A stretch of DNA of 64,000 nt from Mameliella sp. CS4 (GCF_019392335.1 NZ_JAHXRQ010000004.1:186001-250000); one strand, 5' to 3'; positions 9,918-18,758 are shown, counted from the first letter of the stretch. Notes: a model not told the origin generated them from the letters alone. A program made the numbers and translations.

Positions 9918-10292
9918 ATGCAGGACAAACTGGAACACATGCGACAAGAGCTGGCCGCGCGGCCCGATCTCTTGCGCCTGGGTGCGCTCTTCTCGGAAAC
10001 CGTGCTGCTGGAAGTGGACGCGGCGGAATACTACCTGAGCTTCGACAAGGGCCAGCTGGCCGAGATCACCCCCGGACCCAGCCGCAAGACCCCCTGGCGC
10101 TTTGCCCTGCGCACCGATGCCGAGGTGCTGGCCGCCTTCTGGGAACCGCTCCCTCGCCCGGGCTTTCACGACATCTTTGGCCTGGTCAAAATCGGGCGTG
10201 CGCGGATCGACGGAGACATCCTGATGCTGGTCAAGAACCTGCGCTTCTTCAAGGAGTTCCTGGCCCTCGGACGGGTGGAGGTGGCAGCATGA
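9918..10292 (+). CDS. SCP2-like (sterol-carrier fold) protein
   Basis: A 124-residue protein starting at the ATG preceded by a GAGGAGGG ribosome site; an upstream in-frame ATG at 9777 has no such site. The pattern W-x-FALRTD, FWEPLPRPGFHDIF and ARIDGDILMLVKNL suggests the sterol-carrier-protein-2 lipid-binding fold, though the match is by impression. The stop overlaps the start of the next gene (ATGA), so the two are translationally coupled. It probably binds a hydrophobic ligand for the adjacent hydrolase. Function is inference only. Confidence 0.6.
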   Translation: MQDKLEHMRQELAARPDLLRLGALFSETVLLEVDAAEYYLSFDKGQLAEITPGPSRKTPWRFALRTDAEVLAAFWEPLPRPGFHDIFGLVKIGRARIDGDILMLVKNLRFFKEFLALGRVEVAA

Positions 10293-11146
10293 GCATCGAG
10301 GCCATCACCGGGCGCTATGTCACCGTGACCATCGCCGGCCGCCCCCAGCGGATCTATTTCGAAGAGGCCGGACAGGGCACACCCGTCCTGTGCCTGCACA
10401 CGGCAGGCGCCGACACGCGCCAGTGGCGCCATCTGATGACCGACACAGGCGTGACCGACACCCATCGCCTGATCGCCTTCGACATGCCCTGGCACGGCAA
10501 GTCCCTGCCGCCCGAGGGGTTCGAGCGCGAGGAATACCTGCTGACGACAGAGACCTATATCGACACCGTTCTGGCCCTCATGGAGGCGCTGGGTCTGGAC
10601 CGACCGATCCTTGCCGGCTGTTCGATGGGCGGGCGCATCGCGCTGCAACTGGCGGCGCTGCATGGCGAGCGGTTTGGCGGCTTCATCGCCATCGAGGCCT
10701 CGGACTTTCAACCGGCCTGGTATGACATCGACTGGTTCGACCGGCCCGACGCCCACGGCGGGCAGATGGGGGCCGCGCTGGTCTCGGCCAATATCTCTCC
10801 TCATGCGCCCAAATCAGAGCGCTGGAACACGCTGTGGATGTTCATGATGAGCGGTCCCGGCGTCTTTCGCGGCGACCTGAGCTTTTACACCCGCGACGAC
10901 AGTCTGATCGGACGGCTGGACCGGATCGACACGGCGCGCACGCCGGTGCACCTGCTGGTCGGCGCCTATGATCTGACCTGCACACCAGAGGATGCCCGCC
11001 GAACGGCCGATTCCATCCCCGGCGCCACGATAGAGGTCATGGAAGAGCTGGGCCATTTCCCGATGAGCGAACATCCCGAGGGCTTTCGCCCCTTCTTCGT
11101 CGATGCGCTGGCCCGCATGAAGGCCCGGCAGACCGACGCCGCCTGA
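10289..11146 (+). CDS. Alpha/beta hydrolase
   Basis: A 285-residue alpha/beta-fold hydrolase. The nucleophile elbow GCSMGG carries the catalytic Ser, HTAG near residue 37 forms the oxyanion region, GAYDLTCTPE supplies the acid, and GHFPMSE supplies the His. It resembles the carboxylesterase/enol-lactonase group of 260-290 residue enzymes found in aromatic pathways. Its neighbour on the other side is the catabolic LysR gene (opposite strand, 5-bp gap), so a role in the same catabolism, such as ester or lactone hydrolysis, is possible. It is coupled to the SCP2-like gene by ATGA overlap. The precise substrate is unknown. Confidence 0.8.
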   Translation: MSIEAITGRYVTVTIAGRPQRIYFEEAGQGTPVLCLHTAGADTRQWRHLMTDTGVTDTHRLIAFDMPWHGKSLPPEGFEREEYLLTTETYIDTVLALMEALGLDRPILAGCSMGGRIALQLAALHGERFGGFIAIEASDFQPAWYDIDWFDRPDAHGGQMGAALVSANISPHAPKSERWNTLWMFMMSGPGVFRGDLSFYTRDDSLIGRLDRIDTARTPVHLLVGAYDLTCTPEDARRTADSIPGATIEVMEELGHFPMSEHPEGFRPFFVDALARMKARQTDAA

Positions 11147-11151
11147 TCCCC

Positions 11152-12054
11152 TCAGCCCGCATCGGTCCGGACCCTGCGCGCGAATTTCTGCGCCAGGGTC
11201 TGGAAGTTGCGGGTATGCACCCCCTGGTTATCGCCGCGCACGGCAAAGGAAATCGCCGTCCCGGGGTTGAACCCCTCGTAGTTTCGAAACACCACCCCAT
11301 GCCGGTCCGATTGCGAAACCGAACGCGGCACGACAGAGATCCCCACCCCGACCGAAACCAGCGACACCGCCGTCTGGTAATCCTGCGCCAGCACCTCGGC
11401 GGCGGGAATGAACCCTTCTTTCTTGCAGATCTCGATGATGTGGTCGGCAAAGCTGGGCCTCGGGCGACGCGGATACAGGACGAATGTCTCGCGCTTGAGC
11501 TCTGCAAGGGCGATGCGGTCCTGCCGGGCGAGGTCGGATTCCGCCGGAACGGCCAGGATCAGCGGTTCTTCATGGATCGGGAAACAGCGGATCTCGTCGT
11601 CCTCCAGTGCCGGGCGGGCAAAGGCCACGTCGATCTGGCGTTCGATCAGGGCGGTCTTCAGCTCGGCGTTGTTCATCGCCGAGAGCGCCAGTTCGATATC
11701 GGGGTAAAGGTTGCGGAACTCGCGGATCAACTCGGGCAGGACACCGTGACTGGCCGACCCGATAAAGGCGATGCGCAACCGGCCCGCCGCGCCCTCTCCG
11801 ATGCGGCGCACCTCGCGTTCGGCCTGTTCCATGCGGTCGAGGATGTCGCGCGCGCGGGTCAGCAGCGCGTCCCCCGCCTGAGTGCGCCGGATAGCGCTGC
11901 GCGACCGGTCGAACAGCGTGACGCCCAGTTCCGCCTCCAGCTGGGCGATCTGGCGGCTCAGCGGCGGTTGGGCGATGCCCAGCCGCGTGGCGGCGCGGCC
12001 AAAGTGCAGTTCCTCGGCCACGGCCACGAAATAAGTCAGACGCTTGAAGTCCAC
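11152..12054 (-). CDS. LysR-family transcriptional regulator (CatR/BenM-like)
   Basis: About 300 residues with the GTG at 12054 as start, because AAGGGGGG lies upstream at good distance and the translation then begins at the LysR N-terminus (V/M-DFKRLTYFVAVAEELHF). The helix-turn-helix spans about residues 3-60 (RAATRLGIAQPPLSRQIAQLE), followed by the effector-binding domain with LRIAFIGSASHGVLPELI. The family regulates catechol and muconate genes with cis,cis-muconate-type inducers. It is the last gene of the minus-strand ring-cleavage cluster, 55 bp after the cycloisomerase gene, and probably acts at the GATACC inverted repeat near 15440. Confidence 0.88.
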   Translation of the reverse strand: MDFKRLTYFVAVAEELHFGRAATRLGIAQPPLSRQIAQLEAELGVTLFDRSRSAIRRTQAGDALLTRARDILDRMEQAEREVRRIGEGAAGRLRIAFIGSASHGVLPELIREFRNLYPDIELALSAMNNAELKTALIERQIDVAFARPALEDDEIRCFPIHEEPLILAVPAESDLARQDRIALAELKRETFVLYPRRPRPSFADHIIEICKKEGFIPAAEVLAQDYQTAVSLVSVGVGISVVPRSVSQSDRHGVVFRNYEGFNPGTAISFAVRGDNQGVHTRNFQTLAQKFARRVRTDAG

Positions 12055-12109
12055 GGCACTCCCCCCTTGGACCGTCATCATCGGCCCGGCGGGGCGTGCC
12101 GACAAGGGA

Positions 12110-13288
12110 TCATCCGGCGCGCACCGCCTCGCGCAGGCGGTCCTCGTCCAGGTGCACGCCCAGGCCCGGCCCCTCGGGCAGGCACAGTTCAAAGTTCTCG
12201 AATTTCAGCGGATCTCTCACGATCTCGGAGACATGCAGGCGCGGGCCGAAATGCTCGCAGCCCCAGTGCAGGCGCGGCAGGCTGGCAAAGACCGCCAGAT
12301 GCGCCGCCGCCCCGATGGACCCTTCGAGAAGGCATCCGCCATACAGCTCCATCCCCGAGGCCTCGGCCACACGCGCGGCCTGCCCCAGCGCCATCAGCCC
12401 GCCGCTCTTGACCAGTTTCAGCGAATAGACGCTGCCGCAGCCCATGTTGCCCGCCCGCGCGATTTCACGGTGGGTAAAGGCGGCCTCGTCCACCATCAGC
12501 GGAATCGGGCTCAGCGCCGCGACCCGGGCCATGCCCTCGAAATCATCGCCCGGCAGGGGCTGTTCGATCAGGTCCACCCCCAGTTCCTGCAGCTGCGGCA
12601 GGTAGCGGCGGAAGGTGGCCTCGGTCCAGCCCTGGTTCACATCGACCACCAGCCGCCGCATCCCCGGCACGCCTTCGCGCAGATGTGTCAGGCGGCGCAT
12701 GTCCTCTTCGGGACTGGCAAACCCCAGCTTGATCTTGAAATCCCGGTGTTCGCGGCGGGCCAGCTTGTCTTGCGCCTCGGCCACCTCCTGATCGGCATCG
12801 CCCGAGGCCAGCGCCCAGAGCACCGGCACCCGCGACCGCAGCGCACCGCCAAAGAGCGTGGCCAGCGGCACATCCAGCGTGCGGGCCAGCGCGTCGAAAA
12901 TGGCGGTTTCCAAAGCGCCCTTGGCGGAATTGTTGCGAAAGGCCGCACGTCCCATGCGCGCCGCCGCCTCTGCCGGGTTCGATGCGGAACAGCCCTCCAG
13001 CGCGGGGGCCAGATAGCGCAGGATCACCGCCTGGATGGATTCCACCGACTCCTCGGCCCAACGGGGCCCGCCCAGCACCGCCGCCTCGCCGATCCCCTCG
13101 ATGCCGTTTTCCAGCCGCACCCGGACCAGCACGAATTCCCGGGTCGAGAACTCGGTGTTGGACAGGCGGTGCTTGCGGATGCTGGGCAGGGCCAGGATCT
13201 CGGCCCGGATCTCGCGGATGGCCGTCTCGTGGGCCAGGTCGCGCCCGGCGGCAAGAGTGTCGACGATCTGGGCAGCGGTTTGCGCCAT
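12110..13288 (-). CDS. catB: Muconate cycloisomerase (enolase superfamily)
   Basis: A 392-residue member of the muconate-lactonising enzymes. The catalytic residues line up exactly in spacing with Pseudomonas CatB: Lys185/Lys187 (KIK), Asp216 with Asn218 (DVNQG), Glu242 (IEQP), Asp267-Glu268, and Lys291. It cyclises cis,cis-muconate (or a substituted muconate) to a lactone. It lies 60 bp downstream of the intradiol dioxygenase that would make the substrate. Whether it prefers muconate or a chloro-, hydroxy- or methyl-muconate cannot be told. The nearby dienelactone hydrolase at 18044 fits a modified ortho pathway. Confidence 0.87.
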   Translation of the reverse strand: MAQTAAQIVDTLAAGRDLAHETAIREIRAEILALPSIRKHRLSNTEFSTREFVLVRVRLENGIEGIGEAAVLGGPRWAEESVESIQAVILRYLAPALEGCSASNPAEAAARMGRAAFRNNSAKGALETAIFDALARTLDVPLATLFGGALRSRVPVLWALASGDADQEVAEAQDKLARREHRDFKIKLGFASPEEDMRRLTHLREGVPGMRRLVVDVNQGWTEATFRRYLPQLQELGVDLIEQPLPGDDFEGMARVAALSPIPLMVDEAAFTHREIARAGNMGCGSVYSLKLVKSGGLMALGQAARVAEASGMELYGGCLLEGSIGAAAHLAVFASLPRLHWGCEHFGPRLHVSEIVRDPLKFENFELCLPEGPGLGVHLDEDRLREAVRAG

Positions 13289-13348
13289 TTCAGGTTCCTT
13301 CTACTGGCAAGAAACGGGCGCTCCGCAGAGCGCCCGAGGTGGGGAGGA

Positions 13349-14218
13349 TCATTCGGCGGCAACCGCCTTGACCGCAGCCGCCGGTTTCAGGCGGAAATCG
13401 AACTGCATGACCAGATCCGTATCCGCGCCTTCGGGCGCCGGGGTCATGTCGCCGATCAGGCTTTCCTTGACCGCAAAGACCGCATCGTTGTCCAGGAAAT
13501 CGGTCTCGCTGTCGTAGATCTGGCTGATGAGCGGCTTGTAGCCCTCTTTCGAGATCATGAAGTGGATGTGCCCGGGCCGCATCGGGTGGTGGCCCATGTA
13601 ATTGAGCAGCTCACCCGCCGCGCCGTCATAGGGGATCGGATAGGGTTCCGGACGCAGGCCCACGAATTCATAGCTGCCATCGGCATCCGTGACGAAACGG
13701 CCGCGCAGGTTGTAGTCCGGCTGGTCCGGGTCCTGCTGTTCGTAAAGCCCGTTCGGCGCGTCCTCCCAGACGTCGATCTGCACACCCTCGATCGGGTTTC
13801 CGGCAACATCCACGATCCGGCCAGAGACGCGCACCGTCTTCTGGTTGTCGAAATCCTTCTGGATGATGCTGGCGCCCTTGGGCAGAACCGGAGGATTTTC
13901 TCGGTAGAACGGTCCCAGAACGGTGGATTCGCTTTCGCCATCCGTCACCGCGTTGTCCAGCATGTCCACCAGCACCTCGACCCCGAGGATGTCGCTGATC
14001 AGGATGAATTCGTTGCGTGCCTCGCTGGAAATCTCGCCCGCGCGGCGCATCCATTCGCAGCCTTCCAGCCACTCGCCATGTGTCAGGTTCACCTCCTTGG
14101 CGAAGGCGTGAAAATGCTTGATCGCCGCCACCATGATCTCGCGGTTGCGGTCGGGGATGTCGGGCTTCATCGCCCCGGTGACGGCATCGGTGATGTTGTC
14201 GAGTGAGATATTACGCAT
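13349..14218 (-). CDS. catA: Intradiol ring-cleavage dioxygenase (catechol/hydroxyquinol 1,2-dioxygenase)
   Basis: A 289-residue non-haem Fe(III) dioxygenase with the N-terminal helical dimerisation domain (1-100, ending STVLGPFYR) and the beta-sandwich catalytic domain. Iron ligands by motif are Tyr159 (NGLYE), Tyr193 (PEPYPIP), His217 and His219 (RPGHIHF), with spacings like other family members. PEPYPIP is closer to hydroxyquinol and chlorocatechol enzymes than to GYGCPP of classical CatA, so the substrate may be a hydroxylated or substituted catechol. It cleaves between the hydroxyls to a muconate passed to the next gene. It sits 39 bp after the flavin reductase gene. The symbol marks the role, not proven specificity. 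Confidence 0.85.
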   Translation of the reverse strand: MRNISLDNITDAVTGAMKPDIPDRNREIMVAAIKHFHAFAKEVNLTHGEWLEGCEWMRRAGEISSEARNEFILISDILGVEVLVDMLDNAVTDGESESTVLGPFYRENPPVLPKGASIIQKDFDNQKTVRVSGRIVDVAGNPIEGVQIDVWEDAPNGLYEQQDPDQPDYNLRGRFVTDADGSYEFVGLRPEPYPIPYDGAAGELLNYMGHHPMRPGHIHFMISKEGYKPLISQIYDSETDFLDNDAVFAVKESLIGDMTPAPEGADTDLVMQFDFRLKPAAAVKAVAAE

Positions 14219-14257
14219 GTCGGTCCTCCCATTGCGTGATGATAGTCATAGTCCTGC

Positions 14258-14779
14258 TCACCAGATCGCCTCGGCCACCGGGTCGCAAAGCTCTGGCGCC
14301 GGGGTCTGCCCGGCAACGGCGCCGAAACGCCCCTTGTAAAAGATCAGCGGGCGCGCACCGGCATCGGTGGCGAGGTGCCGGACATGGCCCAGGAAAATCG
14401 TGTGGTCCCCTGCCCGGATCTCGTTGGCGATCTCACAGGCGTAATGGGCCAGCGCGCCACGGATCACCGGCAGCCCGCCCAGCGAGTCAAAGGGATTTTC
14501 CAGACCCGTGGCGGGACGGCCCGCAAAGTGCCAGGCCAAAGGCTCCTGCCCCTCGGCCAGGGTGCTGACACTGAAATGCCCTGCTTGCTGCAGCAGCGGC
14601 AGGATCCTGGCCCGCTCGCCGATGGAAATGGCGATCAGCGGCGGATCGAGCGAGATCGACATGAAGGCATTGGCGGTCATGCCGTGGTCGCCGTCGGCGT
14701 GCCGCGTGGCGATGACGTTGACGCCGGTGCCGAACAGACCGCAGGCATCGCGTAACTGGCGGGGGTCAAGCGCGCTCAT
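14258..14779 (-). CDS. Flavin reductase (HpaC-type small component)
   Basis: A 173-residue flavin-reductase-domain protein. The start at 14779 overlaps the stop of the FMN adenylyltransferase-like gene (ATGA). Landmarks are FGTGVNVIAT, GMTANAFMSISLDPPL, FSVSTLAEGQ and DHTIFLGHV, all typical of the split-barrel reductases that partner FADH2-dependent monooxygenases. It would supply FADH2 by NAD(P)H oxidation to the hydroxylase encoded divergently at 15562. Having reductase, FAD-forming enzyme and hydroxylase at one divergent promoter supports a two-component hydroxylase system. Confidence 0.88.
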   Translation of the reverse strand: MSALDPRQLRDACGLFGTGVNVIATRHADGDHGMTANAFMSISLDPPLIAISIGERARILPLLQQAGHFSVSTLAEGQEPLAWHFAGRPATGLENPFDSLGGLPVIRGALAHYACEIANEIRAGDHTIFLGHVRHLATDAGARPLIFYKGRFGAVAGQTPAPELCDPVAEAIW

Positions 14780-15345
14780 GCCCGCACCTCCCGCGGCGCC
14801 GACATGGGGCGCAACAGCGTCTCGGCGGCGGCATTGTCCCCCGCGGCGCGCAGGCCCCGGATACGGGTGCTGGAGACAACCTCTCCCGCCGCGCAGCGGA
14901 CAGGGGTTTGCAGGTGGACGTCGAACCGGGTAGCCAGCAGCCCCACATCCCCGGCCTGCTTCCGGCCAAAGCGAAAGTCGCCGCCGACGCGGATTTCCAG
15001 CGGGCGAAGCCGGGCCAGACAATCCATGAAGGCCTGCGCAGACAGGCCGCGCAGCGTTTCGTCGAAGGGCAGGACGACAAGGTGATCCGAGCCCAGCGAC
15101 GTTAACCGCGCCAGCTTTACCTCCAGCGGGCAAAGCTGGGCGGCGCGCCCGAAAAACACCTTGGGCGGCGGATCGAAGGTGCAGACGACAGAGGCAACCC
15201 CCAGTTCCTGCGCCCGCCGCACCGTGCCCGTGATCAACTGTTGATGGCCCGCGTGCACCCCGTCGAAGGCCCCGATGGTGACCACGCTGGCCCCGAGGCA
15301 CGGCATCGCGGTGTGGCACTGCGTTGTCGGGATCAGATCGAACAT
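14776..15345 (-). CDS. Stand-alone FMN adenylyltransferase (RibF N-terminal domain only)
   Basis: 189 residues from the ATG at 15345, which has an AGGAGGAGG ribosome site; the upstream ATG at 15381 does not. [14 protein letters not shown] (HxGH nucleotidyltransferase motif) and VVSSTRIR are the signature of the FAD synthetase half of bifunctional RibF. The roughly 125-residue riboflavin-kinase half is missing and the next gene starts immediately, so this is a single-domain version. It should adenylate FMN to FAD. Placed next to a flavin reductase and an FADH2-dependent hydroxylase, it probably raises local FAD supply. The frame is intact and shows no sign of decay. Confidence 0.82.
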   Translation of the reverse strand: MFDLIPTTQCHTAMPCLGASVVTIGAFDGVHAGHQQLITGTVRRAQELGVASVVCTFDPPPKVFFGRAAQLCPLEVKLARLTSLGSDHLVVLPFDETLRGLSAQAFMDCLARLRPLEIRVGGDFRFGRKQAGDVGLLATRFDVHLQTPVRCAAGEVVSSTRIRGLRAAGDNAAAETLLRPMSAPREVRA

Positions 15346-15430
15346 CCTGGTTTCCTCCTCCTGTGCGGTCCTCCCCGGCACGCACCCTTTCGCGTTGATC
15401 CCACCCTAGCCGCGCCAGCCTCGTTCAGGC

Positions 15431-15458
15431 GATACCCGGCCCGGTATCCGGTGATACC
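15431..15458. promoter_or_regulatory. Candidate LysR operator (GATACC inverted repeat plus third half-site)
   Basis: GATACC (15431-15436) and GGTATC (15443-15448) form a perfect inverted repeat with a 6-base spacer, and another GATACC follows at 15453-15458. The ATAC...GTAT core resembles BenM/CatM-type sites, with one extra spacer base. It lies in the 216-bp divergent region between the flavin genes and the hydroxylase gene, so one regulator could control both. The LysR protein at 11152-12054 is the obvious candidate. Confidence 0.6.
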
Positions 15459-15561
15459 TAGCCGGTCGGCCCCGCGATGCGCAGGCTGTCTGTGCGGCAG
15501 GGCACGATCGACGCGCGGCCCTGCACAGATCACATCAGGTGCATTTGGAGGAGGAAACGCC

Positions 15562-17130
15562 ATGCCCAGAGATGCCATCGCCGGAGGCGCAACAGAGGTC
15601 TTTACCGGACAGGAATTCCTGGAAAGCATCCAGGACAGCCGCGAAATCTACATCTACGGAGAGCGGGTCAGGAACGTCACCGAACACCCCGCCTTCCGCA
15701 ATTCGGCGCGGATGGTAGCGCGCTGGTACGACACGTTCCACGCCAAGCGGGACATGATCGGCGTGCAGACCGACAACGGCTCCGAAAACGTCACGCACCC
15801 CTTCTTTCTGGGGTCCAAGACCAGCGGCGACCTGATCAAGAGCCGCGACGCCATCGCCGAGTTGCAAAAGGTGTCTTATGGCTGGATGGGCCGGTCGCCG
15901 GATTACAAGGCCTCCTTCCTCGGCACGCTGGGGGCGAATTCCGGCTTTTACGGGGAATATGCCCAGAACGCGCTGAACTGGTATCACAAGACCCAGAACC
16001 GTCTGGACTATTGGAACCACGCCATCGTCAACCCGCCCATCGACCGTGACCGCGCCATCGAAGAGGTGCGCGACGTCTTCATGCATGTGGAAAAGGAAAC
16101 CGACGCGGGTCTGGTGGTCTCGGGCGCCAAGGTGGTGGCGACAGGGTCTGCCCTGACGCACTACAACTTTATCGCGCATTACGGCATCCCGGTGAAGGAC
16201 AAGGAATTCGCCCTGATCTTCACCGCGCCGATGGATGCCGAAGGCGTCAAGCTGATCGCCCGGTCCTCCTACGAATTCAACGCCGCCGCCACCGGCTCGC
16301 CCTTCGACTACCCGCTGTCGTCACGGATGGACGAGAACGACTCGATCCTGGTTTTCGACAAGGTGCTGGTGCCCTGGAAAAACATTTTCGTCTACGGCGA
16401 CACGGACAAGATCAACAACTTCTTCCCGGCCTCGGGCTTTGTCCCGCGCTTTACCCTGCACGGTCTGACCCGGCTGTCGGTCAAGCTGGACTTCATCGCC
16501 GGGCTCTTTTCGATGGCGGTCGAGGCGACCGGCTCCAAGGACTTTCGCGGCGTGCAGACGGCGGTGGGCGAGGTCTTGGCCTGGCGCAACCTGTTCCACG
16601 GCCTGTCCGATGCGATGGTCAAATCGCCGATCCCCTGGGACGGCACGGATGGGTACAACCTGCCCAACACCAACACCGGCCTGGCCTACCGGGTCTTTGC
16701 GCCGATGGCCTATGGCCGCATCAAGGAGTTGATCGAACGCCACGTGGCCTCTGGCCTGATTTACCTGCCCTCCTCGGCGGCGGACTTTGAAAGCGATGCG
16801 ATCCGCCCCTACCTGGACCGTTTCGTGCGCGGATCGAACGGCTATGCCGCCATCGACCGGGTCAAGCTGCTGAAACTGCTCTGGGACGCGATCGGGACAG
16901 AGTTCGGCGGGCGGCACGAGCTCTATGAGCGCAACTATGCCGGCAACTACGAGAATATCCGCATCGAAACCCTGTTGACCGCCACCGCCACGGGCGACCT
17001 GGCCAACCTGCAAGGCTTTGTCGCGGAATGCATGGGCGAATACGACCTGTCCGGCTGGACGGGCAACGACCTTATCAATCCCGATGACATCAACCTTGTC
17101 GGGCGCGGCATGACGCAGAGCTTCGGCTGA
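15562..17130 (+). CDS. FADH2-dependent aromatic hydroxylase, HpaB/phenol 2-monooxygenase type
   Basis: A 522-residue group D flavin monooxygenase, start at 15562 with GGAGGAGG upstream. The N-terminal [23 protein letters not shown] is the standard opening of the 4-hydroxyphenylacetate 3-hydroxylase family, and the length is typical. Central regions include [33 protein letters not shown] and [11 protein letters not shown]. It should insert one oxygen ortho to a phenolic hydroxyl using FADH2 from a separate reductase, giving the catechol or trihydroxybenzene that the intradiol or extradiol dioxygenases cleave. Phenol, substituted phenols and 4-hydroxyphenyl acids are all possible substrates. 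It is divergent from the ribF-like and reductase genes. Confidence 0.87.
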   Translation: MPRDAIAGGATEVFTGQEFLESIQDSREIYIYGERVRNVTEHPAFRNSARMVARWYDTFHAKRDMIGVQTDNGSENVTHPFFLGSKTSGDLIKSRDAIAELQKVSYGWMGRSPDYKASFLGTLGANSGFYGEYAQNALNWYHKTQNRLDYWNHAIVNPPIDRDRAIEEVRDVFMHVEKETDAGLVVSGAKVVATGSALTHYNFIAHYGIPVKDKEFALIFTAPMDAEGVKLIARSSYEFNAAATGSPFDYPLSSRMDENDSILVFDKVLVPWKNIFVYGDTDKINNFFPASGFVPRFTLHGLTRLSVKLDFIAGLFSMAVEATGSKDFRGVQTAVGEVLAWRNLFHGLSDAMVKSPIPWDGTDGYNLPNTNTGLAYRVFAPMAYGRIKELIERHVASGLIYLPSSAADFESDAIRPYLDRFVRGSNGYAAIDRVKLLKLLWDAIGTEFGGRHELYERNYAGNYENIRIETLLTATATGDLANLQGFVAECMGEYDLSGWTGNDLINPDDINLVGRGMTQSFG

Positions 17131-17139
17131 TACATACGG

Positions 17140-17174
17140 GGTGCGGGCCGTCGCGGCCCGCACCTACCCCTTTT
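17140..17174 (+). terminator. Rho-independent terminator between hydroxylase and 6PGDH-like genes
   Basis: A perfect 10-bp stem (17140-17149 and 17155-17164, loop GTCGC) ten bases after the hydroxylase stop, followed by CCCC then TTTT on the plus strand. The right arm touches the stop codon of the convergent gene. It probably ends plus-strand transcription and may slow the opposing transcript. Confidence 0.65.
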
Positions 17175-18051
17175 GCAAGCGTTTCAGGTATTCCCGCGCA
17201 AACCAAAGGTGATCCGGAATGTCGCCCTCGGGCAGTTCCAGACCGGTGGTGGCCAGCGCCCGCTGCCAGTTCGCCGCGGAGGCGGACATGCCCCCGTCCA
17301 GCCCCATGTCGGACAGCATCTGGGCCGCCTCGTCCATTTCCGCCCCGCGCCGCACGCCATGCACCAGGCTGCGTTCGAAATTGTAGGCCGCGCGGCTGGG
17401 CACGTCGATCTGGGGATGCCCCTCCTTCAATGAGGGAAAGACCTCGTCCTCGACCCCGGCGGCCACCGCCGCCAGCACGCATTCCGCCGTCAGCGCCTCC
17501 ATCCCCTTGACCATGATCGAGCGCACCAGCTTGATCGAGGAGGCCCGGCCGACCGTATCCCCCGCCACCTTCACGTTCATCGGCAGGGCCTGCAGCATGG
17601 GGGCAACCGTCTCGGCCTCCGGCCCGGCCAGCAGGCAGGGCACCGTGTTGCGTTTGGGATAGACCGGCGCCATGACCGCCACGTCCAGATAACGCCCGCC
17701 CGCCGCGATCACGGCCTCGGAGGCGCGCGCCTTGGAGGCCGGCGCACAGCTGTTCAGATCGCACCAAAGCGTGCCCTTTGGCAGGTCCGGCGCATAGGCC
17801 TCTGCCGCCGCGACGGCCTGATCCGCGGTCACGGTGCAAAAGACCAGGTCGGCCCCTTCCAGCGCCTCGGCGGCACTCGCGCAGGCAGTGACACCCAGCC
17901 GTGCGGCACGGTCGGTGATCTCCTGCGCGGTGTCGGCGGAGGCCGACTTGATGTCATAGGCCCGGACCGACGCCGCGCGCCCTGCGCCCCAACCTTCGAC
18001 AAAAGCCGTGGCCGCCTCTCCAAGCCCGATGAAGGCGATACGTTCAGACAT
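17164..18051 (-). CDS. 6-phosphogluconate dehydrogenase-like NAD(P) oxidoreductase (DUF1932 C-terminal)
   Basis: A 295-residue protein. The N-terminal Rossmann fold begins IAFIGLGEAA and includes GADLVFCTVTADQA. The middle region has SSIKLVRSIMVKGMEAL, where Lys corresponds to the catalytic lysine of beta-hydroxyacid dehydrogenases. The C-terminal helices (AYNFERSLVHGVRRGAEMDEAAQML) look like the DUF1932 domain. The gene overlaps the dienelactone hydrolase gene by 8 bp and is the last gene of the meta-cleavage operon. It could reduce or oxidise an intermediate such as maleylacetate or a hydroxy-acid, since neither maleylacetate reductase nor LigC is present here, but this is a guess. Confidence 0.75.
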   Translation of the reverse strand: MSERIAFIGLGEAATAFVEGWGAGRAASVRAYDIKSASADTAQEITDRAARLGVTACASAAEALEGADLVFCTVTADQAVAAAEAYAPDLPKGTLWCDLNSCAPASKARASEAVIAAGGRYLDVAVMAPVYPKRNTVPCLLAGPEAETVAPMLQALPMNVKVAGDTVGRASSIKLVRSIMVKGMEALTAECVLAAVAAGVEDEVFPSLKEGHPQIDVPSRAAYNFERSLVHGVRRGAEMDEAAQMLSDMGLDGGMSASAANWQRALATTGLELPEGDIPDHLWFAREYLKRLQKG

Positions 18052-18703
18052 GGCGCGCAATGAACTCCGCTGTTCGGTCATGGGCCAGCTCGGCGGCCTC
18101 GGGGACATGATCGGCAGGCCGCGCCTCGTTGGCAAAGGCATGGCCGGCGTCCTCGTAGGTAAAGACCTCCATCCCCGGCCAGTAGGCCCGCGCGGCCTCC
18201 AGCATCTCGGGCGGGACATGGCTGTCCTCTGTCCCCCAGTGCCCCTGCACCGGCGCCGCCAAGGGGGCGGTCTGGTAGGCATCCAGCCGGGTGCCGTAAA
18301 AGGACACCGCACAGGCCACGGGCAAGACCTGCGCCACGCGCAATGCCAGCCCGCCGCCCCAGCAAAAGCCGATCACAGCCACCTTGCCACCACGCGCCGC
18401 CAGCATCGCCACGGTTGCCTCGACGTCCATCATCACCTGCTCGGGGTCAGAGGCCAGCATCAGGTCACGCCCCCGGGGAGCCTCTGAAAAGGGGATCACC
18501 ATGCCCTTGGCCTGGCGGTCGAAAAGCGCGGGCACCGCCACGTCATAGCCCTGCGCCGCGTAGCGCGCCGCAACCGCCTTCAGCTGGTCCGTCACGCCAA
18601 AGATCTCTTGCAGGACCACGACCCCGCCCTTTCGCTGGCCCTCGGCCTCTGCCAGCCAGCACTCCAGCACATGGCCGTCCCCGGCCGTCACTTGGGTCAT
18701 CAT
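18044..18703 (-). CDS. Dienelactone hydrolase family protein
   Basis: 219 residues from the ATG at 18703, which has GAGGAAGG about 9 bases upstream; the GTG at 18712 is too close to that site. The catalytic triad is Cys114 (GFCWGG), Asp160 (TEDSHVP) and His188 (DAGHAF), and the QEIFGV segment carries the glutamate that interacts with the nucleophile. It hydrolyses dienelactone to maleylacetate in modified ortho pathways. It is located between the TAXI-TRAP genes and the oxidoreductase. With the intradiol dioxygenase and cycloisomerase nearby it completes an ortho sequence as far as maleylacetate. Confidence 0.87.
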   Translation of the reverse strand: MMTQVTAGDGHVLECWLAEAEGQRKGGVVVLQEIFGVTDQLKAVAARYAAQGYDVAVPALFDRQAKGMVIPFSEAPRGRDLMLASDPEQVMMDVEATVAMLAARGGKVAVIGFCWGGGLALRVAQVLPVACAVSFYGTRLDAYQTAPLAAPVQGHWGTEDSHVPPEMLEAARAYWPGMEVFTYEDAGHAFANEARPADHVPEAAELAHDRTAEFIARHV

Positions 18704-18758
18704 GCCCGTCACCTTCCTCTGTGATCGGCGCGCGGGGCGTGCCCGCGCGCCGCCCTCT

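Noticed and set aside
12044..14206. 720-codon plus-strand open frame across the muconate/intradiol genes
   Set aside because: It runs antisense through two genes with clear catalytic residues and shows no domain of its own.
17164..18312. Longer version of the 6PGDH-like protein starting at 18312
   Set aside because: The extra N-terminus is Arg/Pro-rich shadow of the dienelactone hydrolase gene. The Rossmann fold begins right after the ATG at 18051.
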